From Frankiales bacterium (lineage in GTDB: Bacteria > Actinomycetota > Actinomycetes > Mycobacteriales > SCTD01), in the NCBI GenBank assembly GCA_025966295.1, contig JAOPVD010000308.1, forward strand, positions 1 through 7,653: a DNA stretch of 7,653 bases. Reading direction: 5' to 3'. This document shows positions 1 to 6,283 of this stretch, piece after piece. Within the stretch, counting starts at the first letter, position 1; each line of letters begins with the position of its first letter. The position numbers and the translations under genes were made by a program. The notes below the pieces were generated by a model. It was not told the origin of the DNA. It did not search any database and saw nothing but the letters and a program-made list of their open reading frames with translations.

Positions 1-288
1 GGCTGGCAGCCGGCGCCGCGCCGGCCCACCCAGCAGCAGCCAGCCGCCGGGCTGGACCCGGTCGGCGGCGGCCTGCAGGTCGGAGCGCGCGTCCGCGACG
101 ACCACGCCGGCGTACCGGCCCGCGGGGGCCTCGGCCAGCACGGCGGCCAGCTGGGCGCGCGCCGACTCCGGGGCGTCGGCGGCCACCACGAGGACGTCGG
201 CGCCGAGCGACGGTGCCAGCGCGAACCAGCTCGGCCAGCGCACCTGAGGCAGCGCGGTGGGGCGCTCCGCGCGTACCTCGGCCACCAT
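1..288 (-). CDS. Partial unknown protein, possibly methyltransferase-like
   Basis: The frame is open from an ATG at 288 (complement) to the window edge, giving the first 96 residues of a longer protein. A purine-rich stretch, GGGGGACGAGGG, lies directly before the ATG and could serve as ribosome binding site. The visible part is Ala/Val/Arg-rich and looks like alternating strand and helix: a hydrophobic strand DVLVVAAD (about residues 31-38), a second strand AGVVVADA (about 62-69), then DRVQPGGWLLLGG (about 75-87). The last segment resembles the 'L-P-G-G-hydrophobic' strand and turn found late in class I SAM-dependent methyltransferases. No SAM-binding GxGxG motif is visible, so that assignment is weak. 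It is transcribed divergently from the flippase operon across a 174-bp gap and may belong to the same envelope-polysaccharide locus. Reading frame is fairly secure; function is not. Confidence 0.6.
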   Translation of the reverse strand, partial: MVAEVRAERPTALPQVRWPSWFALAPSLGADVLVVAADAPESARAQLAAVLAEAPAGRYAGVVVADARSDLQAAADRVQPGGWLLLGGPARRRLPA

Positions 289-367
289 CCCTCGTCCCCC
301 CAAGATCGTTTCTGTGCAGGGCTGTAACCCGTGGCCAGACCTCACTCCGCGGCGGGCCCGGCGGCAT

Positions 368-426
368 CCCGCAGACGCCGTACGGACCGGGCCGGCACCC
401 GCACGAGGGCGTACGTCGTCTGCGGG
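368..426. promoter_or_regulatory. 17-bp inverted repeat upstream of flippase operon
   Basis: CCCGCAGACGCCGTACG at 368-384 is complementary to CGTACGTCGTCTGCGGG at 410-426 with a single mismatch, around a 25-nt GC-rich centre. It lies in the 289-462 intergenic region, 36 bp before the flippase GTG, and is not followed by a T-run, so it does not look like an intrinsic terminator. It could be a dimeric-regulator operator serving both divergent genes, or a stable hairpin in the operon's 5' leader. I could not identify convincing -35/-10 boxes in this region on either strand. Confidence 0.6.
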
Positions 427-462
427 TGACGTGCCGAGCGGCCCCGATGCGACCGTCTTGGC

Positions 463-1911
463 GTGACCGAACAGCTGGAGCAGGCGTCGCGCCCCCCTGC
501 CGGGGTTGCGAAGAACGCCGGTGCCCAGGTCGTCACCTTCGCGCTGCGGGCCGCCAGCAGCGTCGTCCTGCTGGCCGTCCTCGGCCACCTGCACGGACCG
601 ACGGACGTCGGCGCCTACACCTACGCCCTGCAGTTCACCACCATGCTCACCTTCCTCACCGGCCTGGGGATGCAGAACCTGGTCGTGCGCGAGGTGAGCA
701 AGGCGCCGGACGCCACCCGGAGCTGGATCGACCTCACCAGCGGCCTGCTGCTCACCTCCGGCGCGTTGGCCGTCACCGTCAGCCTGGGTGCGTCCTGGCT
801 GCTCCCGCACGACAACGCGGGCGTCGTGCTGGCCGTCGGGCTGGCCGCCGTCGGGCTCGTCGGCCAGACCCTGGGGGCGCTGCTGTCCGGGGCGTTCTAC
901 GCCCGCGAGCGGATGGCCGTGGAGACCGCCGCGACGCTGGTGGCCGAAGCCGGCTTCCTGCTCGTCGGCCTGCTGGTGCTCGCCGGCGGCGGCTCCTACC
1001 TCGGGCTCATCGCGTCCTACGCCGTCTCGCGGCTCATCATGCCGGCCGCCTTGCTGCGCGCCTACCGGGCCCAGATCGGGCCGCTGCGGCCGACCCTGAG
1101 CTGGGACCGGGCCCGGCCGCAGCTGCGCCGGGCGGTGCCGTTCTGCCTCGACGACCTGCTGACCGCGACCTACGTGCGGGTCGACGTCACCCTCCTCCAG
1201 CTGTTCCGCGGCGCCCGCGAAGTGGGGCTCTACACCAGCGCGACGCTGCTGACGCTGACCCTGAACATCTTGGCCCGGGTCCTGAACTGGTCGCTGTACC
1301 CGCGGCTGAGCCGGACCGCCGGCACCGACCCGGTGGCCTTCAAGGCCACCGTCCGCACCTCGGCCCGGCTGCTGCTGCTCGTCGGGCTGCCGCTCGCGGT
1401 CGGCCCGTTCCTGCTGGCCGAGCAGGTGCAGGACCTGCTGTGGGGCGCCCGGTTCCGCTCCGCCCTCGACTGCTACCTGCTGCTCACGCTGGTGGTCCCG
1501 ATCCGCTTCCTCGGCCACACCACCGGGACGGCGCTGACGGCCGCGGACAAGCAGACCTGGCGCACCTGGACCGTCGGGGGCGCCGCCGTCCTCAACGTGA
1601 GCCTCAACCTCTGGCTCATCCCGGCGTACGGCTTCCTCGGTGCCGGGGTGGCCACGATCATCACGGAGACCGTTCTGACCACCACCTACAGCACCCTGCT
1701 GCTGCGGCTGATCGGGCCGTTCTGCCGGTTCTCGGACCTGCTGCGCCCGGCCCTCGCCTGCCTGCCGATGGCGGCCGTGCTGCTGCTGGTCCGCGACAGC
1801 GCGCCGCTGGCCGTCTCGGTCCTGGCCGGCGCCCTCGTCTACGGCGTCGCGGCGCTCGGCACCGGCGCCGTCACCCGCACCGAGCTGCGGCTCAAGGCGC
1901 GTGCGGCGTGA
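463..1911 (+). CDS. Wzx/MATE-like polysaccharide flippase
   Basis: The product is a 482-residue polytopic inner-membrane protein of the oligosaccharide flippase (Wzx, MVF/MATE-like) superfamily, which moves lipid-linked glycan units across the membrane. Length is typical and there are about twelve to fourteen hydrophobic segments. The N-terminal block, AKNAGAQVVTFALRAASSVV then G-x-Y-x-x-A-L, is typical of the family. So are the central RVDVTLLQLFRGAREVGLY (about 239-257) and NVSLNLWLIPAYGFLGAGVA (about 378-397). GTG 463 is the only possible in-frame start: an in-frame TGA lies at 427-429 with no start codon between. No convincing Shine-Dalgarno sequence precedes it. It heads a four-gene cluster and its TGA overlaps the next gene's GTG. 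The glycan substrate cannot be read from the sequence. Confidence 0.88.
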   Translation: MTEQLEQASRPPAGVAKNAGAQVVTFALRAASSVVLLAVLGHLHGPTDVGAYTYALQFTTMLTFLTGLGMQNLVVREVSKAPDATRSWIDLTSGLLLTSGALAVTVSLGASWLLPHDNAGVVLAVGLAAVGLVGQTLGALLSGAFYARERMAVETAATLVAEAGFLLVGLLVLAGGGSYLGLIASYAVSRLIMPAALLRAYRAQIGPLRPTLSWDRARPQLRRAVPFCLDDLLTATYVRVDVTLLQLFRGAREVGLYTSATLLTLTLNILARVLNWSLYPRLSRTAGTDPVAFKATVRTSARLLLLVGLPLAVGPFLLAEQVQDLLWGARFRSALDCYLLLTLVVPIRFLGHTTGTALTAADKQTWRTWTVGGAAVLNVSLNLWLIPAYGFLGAGVATIITETVLTTTYSTLLLRLIGPFCRFSDLLRPALACLPMAAVLLLVRDSAPLAVSVLAGALVYGVAALGTGAVTRTELRLKARAA

Positions 1912-2915
1912 CCCGCGACGTCGGCGGGGTGCTGCTGCAGCCCGGCTTCGGCCCGGCCACCGCGGCGCTGCAGGGCTACCTGACGCCGGCCGCCACCGAC
2001 GCGGTCCCGGACGTCACCGCGCAGTGGGGCCCAGCCGGCCTGACCGGCCCGACCCGCACGGTCGCCCGCCGGCTGGAGGTGGCCGTCGACGGCCCCCCGA
2101 CGCTGCTGTGGCGGCGCGCCGCGGGGCTGCCCGTCGACCTGCGCGCCACCTGGAGCGACGAGCGGCTCGCCCTCACCGCCTGCCTCGCGCACGACCGCCG
2201 GGAGCAGCTGCTGCGCAAGCTCCGCCCGCAGCGCCTGCCCCAGCAGCTGCTCTACCTGCTCGGCATCTACCCCTCCGCCTGGGTCGCCCGCCGCCGGGAC
2301 GGCGCCGCGCTGCTGCACGCCTCCGCGGTCGAGCTCGAGGGCCGCGGCCTGCTGGTCGCCGGACCGGGCGGGGTCGGCAAGTCGAGCCTGGCCGCCGCCG
2401 CCCTCGGTCTCGGCGGCCGGCTCGTCAGCGACAACCTGGTGCTGGCGACCGCGCAGCGGGTCCGCGGCTGGCGCGAGCCGGTCCGGCTCGCCGGCGGTGC
2501 CGACGACCCGGCGTCCGGCCTGACCGACGTGGGCGGCAACGGCTGGCACGGCCGCCGCGACCACCTGCTCGCCGCCGACCGGTGGGTGCCGTCGGTGCGG
2601 CCCGCGCTCGTGCTGCTGCCGCAGCTCGCCGACCGGGCCGCCGTGCACCCGGAGGAGGACGCCGGGCCCTGGGCCGAGCGGCTGCTCGCCCTCGGCTCGC
2701 TGGCCGGTGAGCTGACCCGCTGGCCGGCCTTCACCGCCGCCCTCGACAGCCTGGACGACCGTCCCGTCGCCGACCCGCGCGACACCCTCACGGCGCTGCT
2801 CAGCGGCGTCCCGCTGCGCCGGGTCGACCTGTCCCGTACCGCCGACCCCGCCGCCCTGCGGCGCCTCGTGCACGACCTCGTCTGCGACCTACCGACTGGA
2901 GAGACAGCCCGATGA
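1908..2915 (+). CDS. HprK-like P-loop kinase-fold protein
   Basis: The product is 335 residues starting at GTG 1908, which overlaps the flippase stop as GTGA; AAGG at 1894-1897 is a plausible ribosome binding site. The C-terminal half resembles HPr kinase/phosphorylase-like proteins. It has the lead-in LLHASAVELEGRGLLVAG (about 135-152), a Walker A loop GPGGVGKSS (152-160), then GGRLVSDN (about 169-176), where HprK normally has S-D-D. The N-terminal ~130 residues, rich in Leu and Arg, have no family I can name. Such HprK-related proteins recur in exopolysaccharide loci and some peptide-modification clusters, usually with unknown phosphoacceptor. Here the second Asp of the S-D-D motif is Asn, so catalysis may be altered. 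The frame stays open upstream to 213, but that part runs through the flippase gene and is not coding. Confidence 0.75.
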   Translation: MTRDVGGVLLQPGFGPATAALQGYLTPAATDAVPDVTAQWGPAGLTGPTRTVARRLEVAVDGPPTLLWRRAAGLPVDLRATWSDERLALTACLAHDRREQLLRKLRPQRLPQQLLYLLGIYPSAWVARRRDGAALLHASAVELEGRGLLVAGPGGVGKSSLAAAALGLGGRLVSDNLVLATAQRVRGWREPVRLAGGADDPASGLTDVGGNGWHGRRDHLLAADRWVPSVRPALVLLPQLADRAAVHPEEDAGPWAERLLALGSLAGELTRWPAFTAALDSLDDRPVADPRDTLTALLSGVPLRRVDLSRTADPAALRRLVHDLVCDLPTGETAR

Positions 2916-4333
2916 CCGCACCTGTTCTGCCTGGACGCCGCGAGGGCGTGCGCATCATCGGCGAAGGCCGGCACGAGGTGGCCGAGGCCCCGCTGGCGCA
3001 CCTGCGGGAGATCGCTGCGGAGGACGGCCTGCTGGCCGCGCCCGCGGTCATCCTCCCGGACTTCCACCACAAGAAGAAGCAGGAGATGCCGTCGTCGGTG
3101 GCCGTCGCCACCAACAAGCACATCGTCCCGCACTTCACCGCCAGCTCGGTGAACTGCGGCATGGCGCTGCTCAGCACCGGCCTGAACGTCGAGGACCTGT
3201 CGCCCAAGCTGCTCGACTCCTTCATCGACCAGGTGAAGCTGCGCGCCCCGCACCCGATGCCGCTCAAGGCCGTCCTGAACCGCAAGGAGGTGTTCCGGGC
3301 CGCCCGCGAGGGCGCGTCGTTCGCGATTGAGCGCTACGGCCTGGACACGGAGGAGATCAAGGCGGTCGAGCACCGCGGCCGCATCGAGCTCGAGGAGGGC
3401 ACCGACGAGCGGATCCTGCGCCGCTTCGCGCCGCGGCTGTCCGCCGAGGCCAGCCGGTTCCGCTTCGGTGGCGTCGGACCGGGCAACCACTTCATCGAGG
3501 TGCAGGTCTGCCAGGAGATCCTCGACCCGGTGGCCGCCGCGGCGATGGGGGTGCACAAGGGCATGGTCGTCGTCGAGTACCACGGCGGCGGTGGCGTCTG
3601 GGCCGGCGAGATGGGCCGGCTGTTCGTGCCGCGCAAGAAGAGCACCGGCATCCGGCGGGCCCGCACCGCGGCCCTCAAGGCCGCGATGCACGCCTCGGTC
3701 AACCCCTCGGTCCTCAAGGAGCGCTGGGACCTGTACTTCCACAACGTCCGGCACGCGATCGAGGCCGACTCGCCCGAGGGCAAGCGGCTCTGGATGAGCT
3801 ACTGCACGGCGATGAACTACGGCTTCGCCTACCGGATCGCCAGCTACCAGGTGATCCGCGAGTCGCTGACCGCGGCCTGGGGTTCGCCGGTGAGCACCAA
3901 GCTGGTCTACGACTCGCCCCACAACTCGGTCTACAAGGAGGAGGTCGACGGCGAGCTGGCGTTCGTGCACCGGCACAACACCGCCCGCGCCGTCGGTCCG
4001 GGCATCCTCGCCGACCACCCGCTGGGCCAGCCGGTCCTCGTGCCCGGCACCAACCGCACCTCGTCGTACCTGTGCATCGGTGCCAGCGGCTCGGGCATCT
4101 CGCTCGACTCGGCCTGCCACGGCGCCGGCACGCTCGTCGGTGCGTCCGTCAAGGCGGGTACGGCGGGCCCGGACCCGGACCGGGTCACGCGGCGCTACAA
4201 CTACGCCGACAGCACCATGCAGGAGGTGGCGCACGTCGGCGATGCCGGCGTCGACCTCGCGGTCGACATCCTGCGGGATGAGAACATCCTGCGCCCGGTC
4301 GCCCGCTTCACCCCGGTCGCAGGCCTGACATGA
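2912..4333 (+). CDS. Divergent RtcB-family protein
   Basis: The product is 473 residues, close to RtcB length. Its ATG overlaps the previous stop as ATGA, and GGAGAG at 2898-2903 lies 8 nt upstream. RtcB proteins join RNA 3'-phosphate and 5'-OH ends using Mn2+ and GTP through a guanylylated His. Landmarks in order: LPDFHHKKK (48-56), VNCGM with metal-ligand Cys82, GPGNHFIEV with His193, EYHGGGG with His224, DSPHNS with His337, HRHNTARA (353-360), GQPVLVPGT then SSYLCIG, and HGAG with His403 at the guanylylated position. Departures from canonical RtcB: the metal-ligand Asp three residues before the Cys is Ser79; HRKGATRA reads HRHNTARA; HGAGR reads HGAGT; and the usual C-terminal Lys-Gly is replaced by an end in AGLT. 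Family membership is clear; RNA ligase activity is doubtful. Its place in a flippase/HprK operon suggests a specialised paralogue, not housekeeping RNA repair. Confidence 0.85.
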   Translation: MTAPVLPGRREGVRIIGEGRHEVAEAPLAHLREIAAEDGLLAAPAVILPDFHHKKKQEMPSSVAVATNKHIVPHFTASSVNCGMALLSTGLNVEDLSPKLLDSFIDQVKLRAPHPMPLKAVLNRKEVFRAAREGASFAIERYGLDTEEIKAVEHRGRIELEEGTDERILRRFAPRLSAEASRFRFGGVGPGNHFIEVQVCQEILDPVAAAAMGVHKGMVVVEYHGGGGVWAGEMGRLFVPRKKSTGIRRARTAALKAAMHASVNPSVLKERWDLYFHNVRHAIEADSPEGKRLWMSYCTAMNYGFAYRIASYQVIRESLTAAWGSPVSTKLVYDSPHNSVYKEEVDGELAFVHRHNTARAVGPGILADHPLGQPVLVPGTNRTSSYLCIGASGSGISLDSACHGAGTLVGASVKAGTAGPDPDRVTRRYNYADSTMQEVAHVGDAGVDLAVDILRDENILRPVARFTPVAGLT

Positions 4334-5454
4334 GGTGCGGGGCGCCGGTGGCGGCCGGACTGGCGGCGCTGCTGGTCGCCTCGTGCTCCTCGCAGGCTCC
4401 GCACCGGCCGCGCGTGGTCGCCACCGCCGGCGGCGCCGCCACCGCCCCGGCGGACTGGTCGAAGGTCGGCCGCTTCGAGATGCTCACGCAGTACTCCCCG
4501 AGCTCGACCTTCGTCGGGCAGGCCACCGACCTGGCGGAGATCTCGCAGTCGTTCACCGGGATCCTGCTGGCGAGCGGCAAGCTCAACGAAGCCCGGGTGC
4601 AGGCCGTCCAGCTGTCCGCGGCGTTGGGCCTGCACGTGTGGCTCGACGTCGACCTCACGACCCCGTACGCCCGGGGCGAGAGCATCACGCGACGGCTGCA
4701 GAGCCTGGCGGCGTTCGCGCGGGAGCACCGCGACGTCGTGGTCGGCGCCAAGCTCGCGAACGAGATCGGCCAGGAGGACCCGTACGCGCACGACCCCCGG
4801 CTGGTGGAGGGCTACCTGCGCGAGGTGGGCAAGGTGCTGCACGCCGAGGCGCCCGGACTGCCGGTCACCGTCGACATGCCCATCCCGGAGGCGCCCTGCC
4901 AACCCAGCGCACCCGGCGTCTCGGCGCTCGGCGGCCCGGCGGCCTGCCTGGCGAAGGTGAAGCGCAGCTTCCCGGCGCTGCAGCAGAAGAACGTCGACCA
5001 CTACCTGTCGCTCGGGGTGCTCGACGGCGTGTTCGTCACGCCGTACCTGCGCCAGGACGAGGTGTACGCCGCCGTCGGCACCGACACCGCCGACGTGCTG
5101 CGCTTCTCCTACCGGTGGCTCAAGCAGCGGCCGTGGGCGTCCAAGCTCCGGCTGTTCTCGCGCAAGGCGCTCGCCTTTCCCGAGAAGCGCTACCCGGGCA
5201 CGCCGTCAGACGCCCAGCTGGCCGTCACCCGGCACCTGCAGGTGCCGCTCGACGAAGGCCTGTCGGGCACCGACATCTGGGCCTGGCGCCGGGCGTTCCG
5301 CGGGGAGCTGCGGACCCTGATGAACAAGGACGGCACGCCCAACGCGCTGTGGACCGGGATCGCGACGTTCCGGCAGAAGCTCCCGCTCAGCAGGCCTGGA
5401 ACAGCTGCCGGGCGTACGCCGCTGCTTCCAGCTGAGAGTGCAGGGACAGCTTGA
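4330..5454 (+). CDS. Putative TIM-barrel glycosidase-like lipoprotein
   Basis: The product is 374 residues; its ATG overlaps the RtcB-like gene's stop as ATGA, so translation is probably coupled. The N-terminus is a short lipoprotein signal peptide with lipobox VASC and Cys19 as the lipidation site, followed by a Ser/Pro/Ala-rich linker. This predicts an exported, membrane-anchored protein. The rest shows regularly spaced strands typical of a (beta/alpha)8 barrel: FTGILLASG, HVWLDVDL (about 102-109), VVVGAKLANE (about 136-145), PVTVDMPIPE, DGVFVTPYL (about 232-240), KLRLFSRK and GTDIWAWR (about 313-320). The Asn144-Glu145 pair after a strand recalls the acid/base 'NE' of clan GH-A glycosidases, but I cannot name the family or the nucleophile. 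A glycan-trimming or glycan-binding role fits the flippase neighbour. Residues from about 353 onward lie antisense to the convergent regulator gene. Confidence 0.7.
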   Translation: MRCGAPVAAGLAALLVASCSSQAPHRPRVVATAGGAATAPADWSKVGRFEMLTQYSPSSTFVGQATDLAEISQSFTGILLASGKLNEARVQAVQLSAALGLHVWLDVDLTTPYARGESITRRLQSLAAFAREHRDVVVGAKLANEIGQEDPYAHDPRLVEGYLREVGKVLHAEAPGLPVTVDMPIPEAPCQPSAPGVSALGGPAACLAKVKRSFPALQQKNVDHYLSLGVLDGVFVTPYLRQDEVYAAVGTDTADVLRFSYRWLKQRPWASKLRLFSRKALAFPEKRYPGTPSDAQLAVTRHLQVPLDEGLSGTDIWAWRRAFRGELRTLMNKDGTPNALWTGIATFRQKLPLSRPGTAAGRTPLLPAESAGTA

Positions 5455-6028
5455 CCAGCAGCCGCTGGAGGTGGGTGCGCGCCGTGTGCGGCGACACCCG
5501 CAGCCGGCGGGCGATCTCGGTCCGCGTCAGGCCCTCACCGAGCAGCCGCAGCACCTCCTGCTCACGCGGGGTGAGCCGCGCCAGCACCTGCTCGGCGTCA
5601 CGCACGGTGCGCTGCCGGGTCGTCAGGGCCCGCAGGACCGGGCCGACGAGCGCGTCCGCGATGACGGTCTCGCCGTCGGCGACGCGGCGGACCGCGTCCA
5701 CGAGCGCGGTCGGCTGGCAGTCCTTGGTGAGGAAGCCGCGGGCCCCGAGGGCCAGCGCGTTGGCGGCCGCCACCGGGTCCGGCGAGCCGGTGAGCAGCAG
5801 GACCGCGACCCCGGGCGCGCTGTTGGCGACCGCCTCGACCACGTCCAGGCCGGTGTCGCCGGACGAGAGGTCGAGGTCGAGGAGCAGGATGTCGACGTCG
5901 CGCACCTGGCGCAGGACGGCGCTCGCGGTCGAGACGACCTTGACGTCCTCGATGCCCTCCTGCACGGAGAGGTAGGCCGCGACGGCCTCGGCGAAGACCA
6001 CGTGGTCGTCGCACAGCAGGACCCTCAT
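5387..6028 (-). CDS. NarL/LuxR-type response regulator
   Basis: The product is 213 residues with an N-terminal receiver domain (about 1-120) and a C-terminal LuxR-type helix-turn-helix (about 148-210). Receiver landmarks are Asp7-Asp8 (acidic pocket), Asp51 in DILLLDLDL (phosphoacceptor), Thr80 and Lys102. The DNA-binding domain reads LTPREQEVLRLLGEGLT, then the recognition helix around SPHTARTHLQRLLVKL. It is expected to act as a cytoplasmic, phosphorylation-controlled transcription factor. The start chosen is the ATG at 6028, which begins directly at the first receiver strand (MRVLLCDDH) and has GGGAGG 8 nt upstream; an in-frame GTG at 6061 adds 11 residues unlike a receiver domain. It is divergent from the kinase/regulator pair and convergent with the lipoprotein gene, overlapping it by 68 bp. 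The partner kinase is probably the one encoded next door. Confidence 0.9.
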   Translation of the reverse strand: MRVLLCDDHVVFAEAVAAYLSVQEGIEDVKVVSTASAVLRQVRDVDILLLDLDLSSGDTGLDVVEAVANSAPGVAVLLLTGSPDPVAAANALALGARGFLTKDCQPTALVDAVRRVADGETVIADALVGPVLRALTTRQRTVRDAEQVLARLTPREQEVLRLLGEGLTRTEIARRLRVSPHTARTHLQRLLVKLSLHSQLEAAAYARQLFQAC

Positions 6029-6036
6029 CGGGCAGA

Positions 6037-6042
6037 CCTCCC
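6037..6042 (-). promoter_or_regulatory. Ribosome binding site fixing regulator start
   Basis: On the minus strand GGGAGG lies 8 nt before the ATG at 6028. It supports that start over the in-frame GTG at 6061, which lacks a comparable site and would add residues outside the receiver fold. Confidence 0.65.
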
Positions 6043-6074
6043 AGTTGGAGCGGAGCACCAATTGTTTCGCGGCG

Positions 6075-6109
6075 GGGGGACCCTGACCTCGCTCAGCGAG
6101 GGGACCCCC
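6075..6109. repeat. Long GC-rich hairpin in divergent intergenic region
   Basis: GGGGG-A-CCC (6075-6083) is complementary to GGG-A-CCCCC (6101-6109) except for an opposed A/A pair. Inside it CTCGCT (6088-6093) pairs with AGCGAG (6095-6100) around a single C, with TGAC unpaired on the left. The inner part on its own is a perfect 7-bp palindrome, CCTCGCT-C-AGCGAGG (6087-6101). There is no T-run, so it is not an obvious terminator. It may be a dispersed palindromic intergenic repeat or a regulator-binding site upstream of the minus-strand regulator. Confidence 0.55.
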
Positions 6110-6134
6110 ATCTCACGCAGATGCATGACACACA

Positions 6135-6167
6135 GCCGTACGAACTGTCGGATACCCGACGTACGGC
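6135..6167. promoter_or_regulatory. Inverted repeat, candidate operator
   Basis: GCCGTACG at 6135-6142 is repeated inverted as CGTACGGC at 6160-6167, separated by 17 bp. The spacer holds a second imperfect palindrome, TCGGATACCCGA (6148-6159), whose centre is 2-3 bp off that of the outer arms. The site lies between the divergent regulator genes and upstream of the AT-rich patch before the kinase gene, a typical position for an activator or autoregulation site. CGTACG also occurs inside coding regions of this window, so the hexamer alone is not specific. Confidence 0.45.
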
Positions 6168-6194
6168 CATTCGGAGGATGACACGACCGTGTCG

Positions 6195-6215
6195 AGTTGG
6201 TAGTCATTTAGGTGA
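6195..6215 (+). promoter_or_regulatory. AT-rich patch, possible kinase-operon promoter
   Basis: The sequence around GTTGGTAGTCATTTAGGTG is markedly more AT-rich than its surroundings and lies about 70-90 bp before the kinase start at 6284. A promoter -10 region is plausible here, but no textbook -10 or spaced -35 hexamer is present, so this is a position estimate only. Confidence 0.3.
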
Positions 6216-6221
6216 ACGTCA

Positions 6222-6265
6222 GAGGAAGCCTCCGCTACCGGGGGGCTCGAGGCTTGGGGGGCCTC
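6222..6265 (+). promoter_or_regulatory. Leader with alternative complementary segments
   Basis: Four short segments can pair in competing ways: GAGG (6222-6225), AAGCCTC (6226-6232), GAGGCTT (6249-6255) and GGCCTC (6260-6265). Segments 2 and 3 form a perfect 7-bp stem with a 16-nt loop. Alternatively, 1 pairs with the CCTC of 2, and GAGGC of 3 pairs with GCCTC of 4. The block ends 18 nt before the kinase GTG at 6284. Codons in the kinase frame here (AGA, GGA, CGA, ACT, GCA, TGT) are unlike the coding style of the window, so it is probably untranslated leader. Confidence 0.4.
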
Positions 6266-6283
6266 TTGACTACTGCATGTGCC

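Noticed and set aside
213..1907. Long plus-strand frame upstream of and in frame with the HprK-like gene (a 900-residue protein if taken whole)
   Set aside because: This part is Arg/Pro/Ala-rich, has no family features and lies over the well-supported flippase gene in another frame. It is an open shadow frame caused by high GC; the real start is GTG 1908.
2267..4234. 655-residue minus-strand frame
   Set aside because: It is antisense to the HprK-like and RtcB-like genes, has low-complexity Arg/Gly/Ala/Asp composition, and shows no domain. It is a GC-driven shadow.
5391..5398. CAGGCCTG palindrome at the convergent junction as a possible terminator
   Set aside because: It is only 8 bp, has no T-run on either strand and lies inside both coding regions.
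5438..6181. 247-residue plus-strand frame opposite the minus-strand response regulator
   Set aside because: It is antisense to a clear receiver/LuxR protein, with repetitive Arg/Gly/Asp/Val composition and no recognisable fold.
6212..6283. N-terminal extension of the histidine kinase from GTG 6212
   Set aside because: Codons AGA, GGA, CGA, GCT, ACT, GCA and TGT are out of keeping with the window's G/C-ending codon use, and the stretch forms hairpins. It is more likely an untranslated leader.
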